Source: CBDDKS01 sp965230335
GTDB lineage: Bacteria > Pseudomonadota > Gammaproteobacteria > Enterobacterales > Kangiellaceae
DNA length: 64,000 bases
Direction: 5' to 3'
NCBI GenBank assembly: GCA_965230335.1
Contig: CBDDKS010000006.1
Span: 1,922,001-1,986,000, forward strand
Below the pieces are notes generated by a model that ran no database searches, was not told the DNA's origin, and was given only the letters and a program-made list of their open reading frames with translations. The translations under genes and the position numbers were made by a program. Every line of letters starts with the position of its first letter. Positions within the stretch are counted from its first letter, which is position 1. Of this stretch, positions 15,290 through 25,008 are shown piece after piece.

Positions 15290-17452
15290 GTGAATCCAAT
15301 TAAAAGAAGTTTTGAATATGGTGGCAAAAAAGTCACTTTAGAGACAGGCGAAATCGCACGTCAGGCAACAGGGGCTGTCCTCGTTGATGTTGAAGGCACT
15401 TCTGTATTAGTCAGTGTTGTTGGCAAAAAAGAAGTTTCGGAAGGACAGGACTTTTTTCCACTCACTGTGAACTATCAGGAAAAAACCTATGCTGCAGGAA
15501 AAATTCCTGGTGGTTTTTTTAAAAGAGAAGGACGTCCAACAGAAAAAGAAACCTTAACCTCACGTTTAATTGATCGACCTATACGACCTTTATTTCCAGA
15601 AGGCTTTAAAAATGAAGTGCAGGTGATTGCAACGGTTGTTTCCATTAATCCCGAAATTGATTCAGATATTGTAGCTATGTTAGGTACTTCTGCGGCATTG
15701 GCCATTTCGGGTATTCCTTTTAATGGTCCTATTGGTGCAGCAAGAGTAGGGTATATCAACGGTGATTATGTTTTAAATCCAACTCCTGAAGCTCTCAAAA
15801 CTTCTGAATTGGATTTAGTCGTGGCCGGTACCCAAAATGCGGTATTGATGGTTGAATCAGAAGCCAAAGAGTTACCTGAATCTGTCATGTTAGGTGCGGT
15901 TGTATTTGGCCACTCAGAAATGCAGGTGGCTATTCAGGCTATTAATGAATTTTCTGAAGTGGTTGCAACCCAAACTTGGGAGTGGAAACCAGCTGAAGAA
16001 AATCATGATCTTATCAATAAGGTCACAGAACTTGCTCAGGCAGATATTACAGCGGCTTACCAGGTTGCAGACAAAATGGCACGATATGAGCGCTTAAATG
16101 GTATTCGAGAGAGTGTTGCCACTCGGTTAATGAGTGATGAAAGTCCCGAGTTGACAGAAGATGCCATAAAAAAGGTTTTTTCCAATATAGAAAAAAATGT
16201 GGTTCGCTCTAGAATTGTTCGTGGAGAAGCAAGAATAGATGGCCGTGAATCAGATATGATTCGAGCCTTATATATAAAAACCGGTGTTTTACCAAGAACA
16301 CATGGTTCTGCTTTATTTACTCGCGGAGAAACACAAGCGCTGGTTGTCGCAACATTGGGAACAGAAAGGGATGCACAGATCATTGATGGTTTAATGGGTG
16401 AAGAAAAAGATAACTTTATGCTTCATTATAACTTCCCACCTTATTGTGTCGGTGAAGTGGGTTTTATGAGTGGCCCAAAACGTCGTGAAATTGGTCACGG
16501 CCGTTTGGCAAAGCGTGCGATTGTTGCTGTTAAACCGGATGCAGAAGACTTTCCCTATACTTTACGAGTCGTTTCAGAAATTACTGAGTCCAATGGTTCA
16601 AGCTCTATGGCGAGTGTGTGTGGTACCAGTTTAGCTTTAATGGATGCAGGCGTACCAATGAAAGCACCTGTAGCAGGTATTGCCATGGGATTGGTCAAGG
16701 AAGGTGAGCAGTTTGTTGTTTTATCTGATATTTTGGGTGATGAAGATCATTTGGGTGATATGGATTTCAAAGTGGCCGGTTCTGAAAAAGGCATTACTGC
16801 CTTACAAATGGATATCAAAATTGATGGTATTACAAAAGAGATTATGGAAGTGGCTTTACACCAGGCAAAAGCAGGCCGTTTGCATATTTTAGGTGTGATG
16901 AATGAAGCCATATCGAGTCATCGAAACCAAATCTCTGAATTTGCTCCTCGCATTACTACAATGAAAATTAACCCTGAAAAAATTGCAGAAGTCATTGGAA
17001 AGGGTGGTAGCGTTATCCGTTCAATAACAGAAGAGACAGGCGCAACGGTTGAAATTGACGATGATGGTACTGTGCGAATAGCGGCTGTTGATAAGACGGC
17101 TGGTGATGCTGCAGAAGCACGAATCACCGATATAGTAACAGACGTTGAGGAAGGTACTATTTATGAAGGTACGGTCAATCGACTTGCGGACTTCGGTGCT
17201 TTTGTGAATATTAAGCCAGGAAAAGATGGCCTGGTGCATATTTCTCAAATTGCACATGAAAGAGTGAATAAAGTTTCAGATCGTCTTGCTCTTGGTGATA
17301 AAGTGAAAGTGAAAGTACTTGAAATTGATCGTCAGGGTCGTATTCGTTTAAGTATGAAAGCACTATTAGAAGCGCCACCTTCTTCTACAGAAGGGAATAA
17401 AAATACTGAGGCAGTAGTAGACAATCAGGAAGCTTCGCCAGCTGTTGAGTGA
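15290..17452 (+). CDS. pnp: Polyribonucleotide nucleotidyltransferase (PNPase)
   Basis: 720 residues. PNPase degrades RNA 3' to 5' by phosphorolysis and is a core part of the degradosome. Two RNase PH domains (~5-230 and ~310-545, with 'FNFPPYCVGE'-like and 'GKGGSVIR' landmarks), an all-helical linker, a KH domain (~552-612) and an S1 domain (~620-692, 'ADFGAFVNI-KPGKDGLVHIS'). The start is GTG with AAGGAAACCGAG before it. A 147-bp gap after rpsO contains the rpsO terminator and the pnp leader. Ends about 66 bp before a long hairpin. Confidence 0.97.
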   Translation: MNPIKRSFEYGGKKVTLETGEIARQATGAVLVDVEGTSVLVSVVGKKEVSEGQDFFPLTVNYQEKTYAAGKIPGGFFKREGRPTEKETLTSRLIDRPIRPLFPEGFKNEVQVIATVVSINPEIDSDIVAMLGTSAALAISGIPFNGPIGAARVGYINGDYVLNPTPEALKTSELDLVVAGTQNAVLMVESEAKELPESVMLGAVVFGHSEMQVAIQAINEFSEVVATQTWEWKPAEENHDLINKVTELAQADITAAYQVADKMARYERLNGIRESVATRLMSDESPELTEDAIKKVFSNIEKNVVRSRIVRGEARIDGRESDMIRALYIKTGVLPRTHGSALFTRGETQALVVATLGTERDAQIIDGLMGEEKDNFMLHYNFPPYCVGEVGFMSGPKRREIGHGRLAKRAIVAVKPDAEDFPYTLRVVSEITESNGSSSMASVCGTSLALMDAGVPMKAPVAGIAMGLVKEGEQFVVLSDILGDEDHLGDMDFKVAGSEKGITALQMDIKIDGITKEIMEVALHQAKAGRLHILGVMNEAISSHRNQISEFAPRITTMKINPEKIAEVIGKGGSVIRSITEETGATVEIDDDGTVRIAAVDKTAGDAAEARITDIVTDVEEGTIYEGTVNRLADFGAFVNIKPGKDGLVHISQIAHERVNKVSDRLALGDKVKVKVLEIDRQGRIRLSMKALLEAPPSSTEGNKNTEAVVDNQEASPAVE

Positions 17453-17518
17453 ATGCATCACTCATAGTCTGTAATATTAGTTAAGGATTAGATGCATTTA
17501 AGTGGGTGTTATTGGTAT

Positions 17519-17554
17519 GTGCTTATTGTTTATAGGATAGACAATAAGCACTTT
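17519..17554 (+). terminator. Long hairpin after pnp
   Basis: 15-bp stem (17519-17533 with 17537-17551, one G-U pair) closing a 3-nt loop, then only TTTG. The stem is very stable but the T-run is short, so it may act more as a 3' end stabiliser than as an efficient intrinsic terminator. Confidence 0.6.
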
Positions 17555-17686
17555 GTAAACAGCCCCTAGATTTCATTGATTGTTTTTTCGCTTTTCTGGT
17601 TATTTCGAGTGATTTTTGTTTATAATTCCTCTTAAATCTTAATGATATACTCTCACTATAATAAATAATAAGAGACAGTTATCCTA

Positions 17687-20515
17687 TTGCGTTGTATTTT
17701 TCTCATTAGCTTATGTGTTTTTAGTATCAATTTAATGGCATTTAATCCCAGATTGAATTGGCATACTTTAACCACTCCTCATTTTAAAGTTCATTTCCCC
17801 AAAGAAAATAAAGATACCGCTTATTTAGTTGCAGATATTGCAGAAAAAGTACACCAGCATGTCTCTAATATACTTGACTGGAAACCGAAACGTCTGGTAG
17901 ATATTGTCGTTACCGACCATACTGATTTTGCGAATGGATATGCAACACCACTGCCTTACAATAAAATGGTTATTTTTATCCAGCCGGTTAAAGCTGGCGA
18001 AATGGATTTTAAACATTGGCTGGAATTATTAATCACTCATGAATATGCGCATATTCTCCATTTGGACAAGTCAAAAAGTGTACCATTGAAATTAAGAAAT
18101 ATTTTTGGTCGAATGCCATTGGCTTTTCCCAATACCAATCAACCCAGTTGGTTGATTGAAGGGGTTGCCACTTATTTGGAAACATCAGAAGAGGCGCTTG
18201 TAGGAAGAGGGCAAAGTACATTATTTAAAATGATGATGCAGACAGAGTTACGTTTTGGATTTAAATCTCTTGCAGAATTAAACACTTTGGCAGATAGTTG
18301 GCCATTGAATGCACGTTATCTCTATGGTTATTATTTTTTCCGGTTTTTGGAAGATGAATATGGAAAAGAAACTATGTTAGAGTTTATTGAAGCTTACAGT
18401 GATAACTGGTTTCCGTATTTATTGAATACAAATGCGAAAGAGGTCACAGATAAAGAGTTATCGCAACTATGGAAAGATTTTGAAAGTTATTTACATGATA
18501 CATTTCAAACTAAAAAATATGATAACGAAAAGAATGATTCGGGTGTTCAATTAACCCATAGTGGTTTTTTTAAAAGGGAATTGGAGGTTGCAGATTCAAA
18601 ACAATTATTTTATGTTAAAAGTGATGGCTTTCATCAAACAGCATTGATACAAAGACAGTTAGATGGAACAGAAGTTGTTTTAACACATTTAACGCACCCA
18701 GAAGCAACCTTAGATTGGGACCAACGTCATGGATTATTGATAACACAACCTGAATTTTGTGATAAATACCGACGTTATTATGATATTTATCATTTTGATA
18801 TTACTCAGAATAGATTAAAAAAAATAACACATTGTGGTCGATATCTTGAAGCACAATGGCTGCCCAATACCGATGAAATGATAGCGATTCAATCCAATCA
18901 GGGATTATTAAGTCTAGTGAGACTCAATTTAAAAGGTCATCTGATTGAAAAGCTTTGGCAGGGACAAGAAGGGGATATTGTGTCTTATATTGACATTTCA
19001 TCCAATGGTCAATACTTAGTGGCTTCAGTGAAAAAAACATCACATACCAGAGCGAACTTAGCCTTATTTGATTTGAACCAAAAGCAATGGTTTGCTTTTC
19101 CACAAGTGAATGCCAATCAGTTATATGCAAAATTTTCATTCAATGGTGAACAGTTACGATTTATTGCTGATTTTGATCAGTTTTATCATTTGTATGAAAT
19201 GGATTTGAAAAGTCATACTTATTGGAAGGTGACAAATACACCGCAGGGTATATCAGAATCCACCTTTAATCATGAAGGGATAGATTATTATTTGGCCTAT
19301 ACACATCGGGGCTATGATCTTTTTGCAGTGTCTGAATTTAATAAAAAACCGTTTGATATAACGCCTTATAAGTATCATGGACACTCAGCACCAGAAGATA
19401 AAGTAGATCATATACAGAATACTGCATCTGTTTTACTATCTAAACAAGGGTATGTCAGTGAAAAAAAATATTCTGTTTTAGAGACATTAAAACCAACCTG
19501 GTGGTTGCCTGTTATTGAAGTAAATGATGAACAATTTTTAGTTGGTGCTCAAACATCTGGTGAGGATGCCCTTGAAGTACATCAATATTCACTGTCAACT
19601 GCGTTAGATTTTGAAAGACAGTTTTTGGATTTTTCATTGATTTATGATTATGATCAACAATGGCGTTTTCGATTTTTTCAATCACACAGTATTTTTAATA
19701 GTGATAATGATGTTGACCGATTTCAACGTCAACAAAATTTTGATCTCAGTTTTCATCTGTCACAATTACAGTTTGGGCAACGTTGGGACTTTCAATTAGG
19801 CACAGTTTTAAGTAAAGATGTTTTTGGTACCTGGCAGTCATCAATAGGAAGTCAACCTTTTAGGCAAGTAAAAGATATGTATGGTGCTTTTATTGCAACT
19901 TATGATTCAGGAAAGAATTTTTTAAGATCAATCAGCCCTTCAGATGGACGAAGTATTCGAGCAGTTCTTGCTTCCAGAGATGTTTTTGATAGTAATTTTA
20001 CAGGGGAAACTTTGTTATTGGATTGGAGAGAGTATTTTCAATTACATAAAGCGCATACACTATCTATGAGATTTATTCTAGGACGTAGTGATGATACGGC
20101 AAGACCATTTATCTTAGGGGGTGTTCGTGATGAAAGTTTTTTCTTTAACACACAACCTATTTTAGATAGACGTTATTCGTTTAGAGGGTTTTCTGATACA
20201 TTGCCTCAATTGATTAAATTTAATATGAATTTAATCAGTACTGAGTATCGATTTCCAATTCATTACATTGAACGTTCTTTAATGGCTCCACCAATAGGTT
20301 TTGAAAAAATTTCGGGTCTTTTATTTTTTGATACGGCTAAAGCGTATAATGATAATGACAGGCAACAGCCTTATTATGAAAGTATTGGTTTTGAGTTGCA
20401 TGCAAAGACAAAATTATTTTATGAGCTGTCTTTTAATGCAAGAATGGGGTATGCAAAAGGTTTGGGAGAATTGGGTGATGATGAGTTTTATTTTAATGTA
20501 GGTAGCAGTTTTTAA
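17687..20515 (+). CDS. Predicted gluzincin-like metalloprotease / beta-propeller / outer-membrane beta-barrel protein
   Basis: 942 residues with a signal peptide (~1-18) and three parts. First, a protease-like domain: HEYAH (118-122) and a downstream Glu158 in 'WLIEGVATYLE', the HExxH...E zinc set of gluzincins (peptidase MA type). Second, about 280-560: repeated blades with WD/PD40-like strands ('LLSLVRLNLKG', 'LYEMDLKSH'), like a TolB-type propeller. Third, about 600-942: alternating beta strands, 'RRYSFRGFSD' near 823 as in the Omp85/surface-antigen family, and a terminal Phe preceded by beta-strand residues, as in barrels recognised by BamA. The likely location is the outer membrane with the protease in the periplasm. 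Start is TTG at 17687 after AGAGACAG; unusual but it gives a proper signal peptide. Monocistronic. Confidence 0.72.
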   Translation: MRCIFLISLCVFSINLMAFNPRLNWHTLTTPHFKVHFPKENKDTAYLVADIAEKVHQHVSNILDWKPKRLVDIVVTDHTDFANGYATPLPYNKMVIFIQPVKAGEMDFKHWLELLITHEYAHILHLDKSKSVPLKLRNIFGRMPLAFPNTNQPSWLIEGVATYLETSEEALVGRGQSTLFKMMMQTELRFGFKSLAELNTLADSWPLNARYLYGYYFFRFLEDEYGKETMLEFIEAYSDNWFPYLLNTNAKEVTDKELSQLWKDFESYLHDTFQTKKYDNEKNDSGVQLTHSGFFKRELEVADSKQLFYVKSDGFHQTALIQRQLDGTEVVLTHLTHPEATLDWDQRHGLLITQPEFCDKYRRYYDIYHFDITQNRLKKITHCGRYLEAQWLPNTDEMIAIQSNQGLLSLVRLNLKGHLIEKLWQGQEGDIVSYIDISSNGQYLVASVKKTSHTRANLALFDLNQKQWFAFPQVNANQLYAKFSFNGEQLRFIADFDQFYHLYEMDLKSHTYWKVTNTPQGISESTFNHEGIDYYLAYTHRGYDLFAVSEFNKKPFDITPYKYHGHSAPEDKVDHIQNTASVLLSKQGYVSEKKYSVLETLKPTWWLPVIEVNDEQFLVGAQTSGEDALEVHQYSLSTALDFERQFLDFSLIYDYDQQWRFRFFQSHSIFNSDNDVDRFQRQQNFDLSFHLSQLQFGQRWDFQLGTVLSKDVFGTWQSSIGSQPFRQVKDMYGAFIATYDSGKNFLRSISPSDGRSIRAVLASRDVFDSNFTGETLLLDWREYFQLHKAHTLSMRFILGRSDDTARPFILGGVRDESFFFNTQPILDRRYSFRGFSDTLPQLIKFNMNLISTEYRFPIHYIERSLMAPPIGFEKISGLLFFDTAKAYNDNDRQQPYYESIGFELHAKTKLFYELSFNARMGYAKGLGELGDDEFYFNVGSSF

Positions 20516-20570
20516 AAGCTGTTAAAGGTTCTTTTTCTTATACGCAACCGAGGTTAAGTATTATTATCTA

Positions 20571-20668
20571 ATTAACCTGAGTTCTTTTTATCTAGAACCT
20601 GTTTATCTTTTATAGTTTACATCTGTTAATTTTGTAAAAGAAAAACAGACTCTAGAACTCAGGTTAAT
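20571..20668. repeat. 98-bp inverted-repeat element between convergent genes
   Basis: Perfect 15-bp terminal inverted repeats: ATTAACCTGAGTTCT at 20571-20585 and its mirror at 20654-20668. Inside is a second pair (CTGTTT at 20599-20604 with AAACAG at 20643-20648). The internal 23-mer 20593-20615 recurs at 3963-3985 (21 of 23 identical) and, inverted, as a 17-mer at 974-990. It lies between the ends of two converging genes, so it may act as a two-way terminator, but its recurrence suggests a small dispersed element resembling a MITE. Confidence 0.6.
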
Positions 20669-20687
20669 AATAAGCTATTCAATTCAA

Positions 20688-21653
20688 TTAGAATTTTTGT
20701 TCTATACCAAAGCCCAGCCAGTTCTGATCTTCTGTTGGTTGTCCATTAATAGTGTTATCGTCTGTTTGGCTGGTGTAAAAGAAAAAGATTTGTGTTTTTG
20801 TGGCGAGTTTAATATCCCAACCAAGATTAATGACTTCATTGTTGAGCAGGCCCAACTCGTCAGAAGTACCATATTGAAATTTATAAGTATGTGTCCCTTT
20901 CCGATAGGCAGTGCTTAAAAGAAAACCATCACTATCATTACCCTGGCCATTGTCATATTCATTGTACATTAATCCTATCTGCCATGGACCGACATTATAC
21001 TGAGAGGTAAAACGAATATTGGCTGTTTGACTGCCATTCACATCAATATCATTGGCAAAAGCAACATAAAAGTTATCATTGTGCCATTCGACGGCAAAAG
21101 AGGTTGCATCTGTCAGGCTGGTATCATTGGCTCTGGATTCACCATCGACAGATACAGCAGCAATTTTAAATGTAAAGCCAGCCCAAGTGGGTGTTGTGTA
21201 TTGGATAATATTATCGGCTCGAATTTCAGAAGAAAATAAAATATCAATATCGCCTTCAAGGTGATTAAATAAATCCACTCTGGCTTGAGACGTTTTTGTC
21301 GGTGTATCGTGGCGTCCTAATAAAAACTGGCCGAAATGACCTTCTAAGCCAATAAATTGATTGCGTGACATAATATGATTATCCTGACTGTCCCCTTCAT
21401 CACTGAGTTGAAACTCCCATTCAAGTTGATAAATACCCTTTATAGCATTGTTGATAAACCCTTCACCTCTAATCCCAAACCAGGATTCATTACTTCTGAG
21501 CTCTAAACCATCCACTTCAACGTCATCGGTCAATTGAGTGGTTAGGTTTAACCGTCCATATAAATCAACGGTGACATCATCTGGGTTAGCATAGAGTGAT
21601 AATGATGTAAGCGTCATACAAAAAAAGGCAAATAATTTATGGTTTAAATCCAT
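20688..21653 (-). CDS. Gram-negative general porin
   Basis: 321 residues with a signal peptide (cleavage after 'SLYA', ~22). The mature part is a series of amphipathic beta strands: 'VTVDLYGRLNLTTQL' at the start is the usual first strand of gammaproteobacterial porins, 'SWFGIRGEG' and 'RNQFIGLEGHFGQFLLGRHDTP' are characteristic, and the protein ends in Phe. It should form a 16-strand trimeric channel for small hydrophilic solutes. It is somewhat shorter than OmpF/OmpC. Monocistronic, facing away from the MoxR cluster and converging with the barrel protease gene. Confidence 0.9.
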   Translation of the reverse strand: MDLNHKLFAFFCMTLTSLSLYANPDDVTVDLYGRLNLTTQLTDDVEVDGLELRSNESWFGIRGEGFINNAIKGIYQLEWEFQLSDEGDSQDNHIMSRNQFIGLEGHFGQFLLGRHDTPTKTSQARVDLFNHLEGDIDILFSSEIRADNIIQYTTPTWAGFTFKIAAVSVDGESRANDTSLTDATSFAVEWHNDNFYVAFANDIDVNGSQTANIRFTSQYNVGPWQIGLMYNEYDNGQGNDSDGFLLSTAYRKGTHTYKFQYGTSDELGLLNNEVINLGWDIKLATKTQIFFFYTSQTDDNTINGQPTEDQNWLGFGIEQKF

Positions 21654-22206
21654 ATGGGTCTCCAGAATATAAGGGTGGTTGTTATTGGGTCGTCTATGAA
21701 TACTTTGCGGAAAGAGTGATGATTATTCAGTAGTGGATATCATTGGGTTATAAAAAGTGTTGAATTTATGACTTGGTAATGGCTAAAAGAGTTCATATGA
21801 GCAATAATTATCAAGCCAGAGATTTTAGCACTTATGGCTCTGATGTCTATCTGAACCTAAACATTTCTTATGTATAAATAACCTCAGCTGCACAACATCT
21901 ACCTATAAAATTTATCTCTAACATTAGAAAAATTAGGGACATGGCGCAGAAGTTGTAACAAAAAGCCTGTTTTATGTTTATGGGTAACATGTTGTTACAT
22001 AAATCAACAAGTGAGAAATAGGTATAATTTAGGACATATAGTAGACTTTAATTTGACTTAGCATGTAAGAGAAATTACCCGTTTGATTTTGGCATTTGCG
22101 TATCTATAGGCTATGATTTCATTTCTCTTTGAGATTTGTTGGTAATTTCACTTAATTTACAGTTATTTACTTATATTGACCATTAAATAATAGGCAAGAG
22201 GTTAAA
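21654..22206. other. 553-bp divergent promoter region
   Basis: No coding frame is supported. It must contain the promoters of the porin (leftward) and of the seven-gene cluster (rightward). A hyphenated palindrome at 21978-22003 is the clearest site. GAGG 5 nt before the ATG at 22207 is the ribosome site of the first cluster gene. Confidence 0.6.
21978..22003. promoter_or_regulatory. Palindromic site, possible operator
   Basis: GTAAC (21984-21988) and GTTAC (21994-21998) form a symmetrical pair around ATGTT, and the symmetry continues outward as TTTATG and CATAAA with one extra base on the left. It lies between the porin and the MoxR cluster. The size fits a dimeric regulator site. Confidence 0.35.
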
Positions 22207-23970
22207 ATGAGTCAGACATCCCAGAACTCAAATAGTTCAAATTCAAAGTTAAAATTATTGTTAAATCGCTTAATTTCTCGTGCTGGCCAGTTATTAAAGG
22301 CTTATGGCATAAGAACTGGGGCGATATCACTTGCCAGCCATATTTTGCTATTTTCGGTTTGCTTTCCTTTAGCTTTGTTACTTGTTGAATTAATTCGATT
22401 TTTCGGTGGTGGCGCTTCATGGGAATTGACTTTTTGGCATTATATGGGGCTGTCCATTATTTTAGCGTTAATTTATTTTGTTATACGCCTGCTCATCCAG
22501 TATTTTTCAATGCAAAGCAATCCTCAAAAGTCGCTTATGCTCATTGATGAGCAGCTTCATTTATCAGGGCGATTGACGTCTGCTTATGAGTTTATGTCCA
22601 ATGAGAAACCGACTGCTTTTATGCAGGCAGCCATTAATGATGCAGTTGACCCGGCACAAAATGCATCACAATCTCAATTGAGTCCATTGTCACAGAAGAA
22701 TACTCTACAAACCTCTGTTTGGAGCTGGACATCGCTATTTTCAGCGATTGTTTTGATATTTTTATGTACAAAAGTAGGCGCATTGGAAAGAACAGAAGAT
22801 GTTAGTATTTCTACTGAAGTCAATACGTCTGATACCATGAAAAATCTGGTGAGTAAGGAGGAGGAAGATGAAAACAACTTTTCTAATGATGAAAAGCAGG
22901 AAGAAGAGAGTGAGTTGACCCATTCAAAAAGAAACAATCCAAATGAGTTGACAACGCCTGAAAAGGATAAAATGTCTGAAGAGTTGGATAATGAGGATGA
23001 AACCAGTATTAATAAACCCAGTAATGATAAAAAAGGCATGGAAAATGCCTCCGAAATGGGTGGTGAAGGCAGTGATCAATCTCAAGGGGAAGGTTCTGGT
23101 TCGCAAGGCCAGCATTCTGCAGAAATGTCTATGGAAAAAGAATCAGAAGGCAAGAAAAAAGAATTAGACAAAAAAAAGAAAGAGAAGAAATCAGCTGCAG
23201 AGATTAATCGTCAAAATAAAGAGGAAGAAAATCCAGGATCGGAGAGTAATAAGGAGGATGAGCAAGAATCAACTCAAAATCAAAATAATCAGCCGAGTCA
23301 ACAAAGGCAACGTAAAGGTGAACAACAGGGTAGTAATGAACAGCAAGGTCAAGTGGAAGCAGAGGAGGAAGAGGAAGAAGAACAGCAAGGACAGCAAGAA
23401 CAGCAAGGTCAGTCGTCCTCAGAAGATTCCGAGGAAGGTGATGATGGAGGTCAGCAGTCTCAAGGTGGTGTTCAGGAGTCAGAAGAAGAAGGAGAACAAG
23501 AAAATGAAGGTGAGCAAGGGGAACAACGACAAGGAGAAGGACAACCTGGTGATCAAGAAGGTGAGCCAGGGGAAGAGCCACAAGAGCAAACACCATCAAG
23601 TGCTCCTTCAGAAACATCGGAGGATGCTGTTGGAGGTAAACCTGAAGAGGAGCTAAGAGATCCTACAGAAGATGAAGGCCTTAAAACCTCCAGAGGTAGT
23701 GCGGTTGCTTTATCGGGCGTGCCTTTGTATGACAAGCTATACGGTAAACTGCAACCAGGACCAGAAGTAAAAGAACAAAAGTTTGTAAACCCAACCGTTG
23801 ATACTCAAAGCAATTTAACGGCTCGATCCAGAAGTCGTCGAGACGGCAAAGTCGGTGAAACCAAATTAATTCAGAGTAATTATGCATCCAAAGAACTGGT
23901 TAAAAATTATTTTATCCAGTTACGACAAGAATCCAAAGCTAATTCAAACCGAAAGGTTGAGGAGAAATAA
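22207..23970 (+). CDS. Membrane protein with Glu/Gln-rich disordered domain, first gene of MoxR cluster
   Basis: 587 residues. Three hydrophobic helices (~39-67, ~76-99, ~174-194); between the second and third is a soluble stretch with 'LMLIDEQLHLSGRLTSAYEF', a motif like that in DUF4175-type proteins next to MoxR genes, though I cannot confirm the family. Residues ~205-510 are extremely low in complexity: Glu, Gln, Ser, Gly, Asn and Lys dominate. The last 80 residues return to normal composition ('SGVPLYDKLYGKLQPGPEV'). It probably sits in the inner membrane with a long acidic flexible segment. The stop and the moxR start are 2 bp apart, so the genes are co-translated. Confidence 0.65.
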   Translation: MSQTSQNSNSSNSKLKLLLNRLISRAGQLLKAYGIRTGAISLASHILLFSVCFPLALLLVELIRFFGGGASWELTFWHYMGLSIILALIYFVIRLLIQYFSMQSNPQKSLMLIDEQLHLSGRLTSAYEFMSNEKPTAFMQAAINDAVDPAQNASQSQLSPLSQKNTLQTSVWSWTSLFSAIVLIFLCTKVGALERTEDVSISTEVNTSDTMKNLVSKEEEDENNFSNDEKQEEESELTHSKRNNPNELTTPEKDKMSEELDNEDETSINKPSNDKKGMENASEMGGEGSDQSQGEGSGSQGQHSAEMSMEKESEGKKKELDKKKKEKKSAAEINRQNKEEENPGSESNKEDEQESTQNQNNQPSQQRQRKGEQQGSNEQQGQVEAEEEEEEEQQGQQEQQGQSSSEDSEEGDDGGQQSQGGVQESEEEGEQENEGEQGEQRQGEGQPGDQEGEPGEEPQEQTPSSAPSETSEDAVGGKPEEELRDPTEDEGLKTSRGSAVALSGVPLYDKLYGKLQPGPEVKEQKFVNPTVDTQSNLTARSRSRRDGKVGETKLIQSNYASKELVKNYFIQLRQESKANSNRKVEEK

Positions 23971-23972
23971 AA

Positions 23973-24992
23973 ATGACTACAGAAAATCAAATGCAAACAT
24001 CAGATGACGCTCAAAAGGCCGCTGAAAAATTTCGACAAGTATATACCGACATTAAACAGCAGGTTTGTGAAATGATGGTAGGCCAAGACGAGGTAATTGA
24101 TGGCGTTATGACTGCATTATTTGCAGGTGGTCATGTCTTGTTGGAAGGTGTACCGGGTCTAGGTAAAACTATGTTGGTTAACAGCTTAAGTCAAGCAATT
24201 GGTACAGACTTTTCTCGAATTCAGTTTACACCGGATATGATGCCTGCTGATGTACAGGGTACTTCTATTTTGGTTGATGATGGTGCTGGTGGACAGGAAC
24301 TTCAATTTCAACAAGGTCCTATTGTTTCCAATTTGGTTCTTGCTGATGAGATTAATCGTGCAACACCAAAAACTCAATCTGCTTTACTTGAAGCGATGCA
24401 AGAAAGACAAGTCACTGTTGGCAACAGAACCATTAAGTTGGATGAGCCTTTTTGTGTTATGGCAACACAAAACCCGGTTGAGCAAGAAGGGACTTATCCG
24501 TTACCCGAAGCACAATTAGACAGATTTTTATTCAAACTGGTTGTTGGTTATCCTAAAGAGCAGGATTATGAAGCCATTCTTGATAGAACAACAGGTGCAG
24601 CCAAGCCTGTCATTAAAGCGGTAACCAGTGGTGAAGAAATCGTAGCTATGAAAGACATTATTCGTGAAGTACCTATTGCAGAACATGTCAAAAAATATGC
24701 CATTCATTTAATTATGGCAACACAGCCAGGTAGTGATTATGCGCCTGAGATTGTCAATGAGTATATTTCTTTGGGTTCTTCGCCTCGTGGTGCTCAATCA
24801 TTATTGTTAGCGGGTAAAGTAAGAGCATTACTTGCTGGTCGCTTTTCAGTCAGCGATGATGATATTAGAGAGATTGCTTTGCCTGTATTACGCCATCGAA
24901 TTATTATTAATTTCCATGGCCAGGCTGAAGGTGTTTCGGATGAAAGAGTTATCCATGAAATTTTAGAAAAAGTGAAAACTGTCAATTACTAA
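23973..24992 (+). CDS. MoxR-family AAA+ ATPase
   Basis: 339 residues. MoxR ATPases act as chaperones that activate or insert cofactors into partner proteins, often with VWA-domain proteins encoded beside them. Walker A is GVPGLGKT (59-66), Walker B LVLADE (Asp125, Glu126), and the family signature 'ATQNPVEQEGTYPLPEAQLD' follows (~166-185) with the Arg finger region 'RFLFK'. The C-terminal helical lid has the typical 'SPRGAQSLL' box. Cytoplasmic. Second gene of the cluster. Confidence 0.95.
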   Translation: MTTENQMQTSDDAQKAAEKFRQVYTDIKQQVCEMMVGQDEVIDGVMTALFAGGHVLLEGVPGLGKTMLVNSLSQAIGTDFSRIQFTPDMMPADVQGTSILVDDGAGGQELQFQQGPIVSNLVLADEINRATPKTQSALLEAMQERQVTVGNRTIKLDEPFCVMATQNPVEQEGTYPLPEAQLDRFLFKLVVGYPKEQDYEAILDRTTGAAKPVIKAVTSGEEIVAMKDIIREVPIAEHVKKYAIHLIMATQPGSDYAPEIVNEYISLGSSPRGAQSLLLAGKVRALLAGRFSVSDDDIREIALPVLRHRIIINFHGQAEGVSDERVIHEILEKVKTVNY

Positions 24993-25008
24993 TTATCGAG
25001 AAACTTGA

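Noticed and set aside
23204..23656. Overlapping frames of 132 and 137 codons within the first cluster gene
   Set aside because: Low-complexity purine-rich coding sequence leaves other frames open by chance; products are Lys- or Leu/His-rich without structure.
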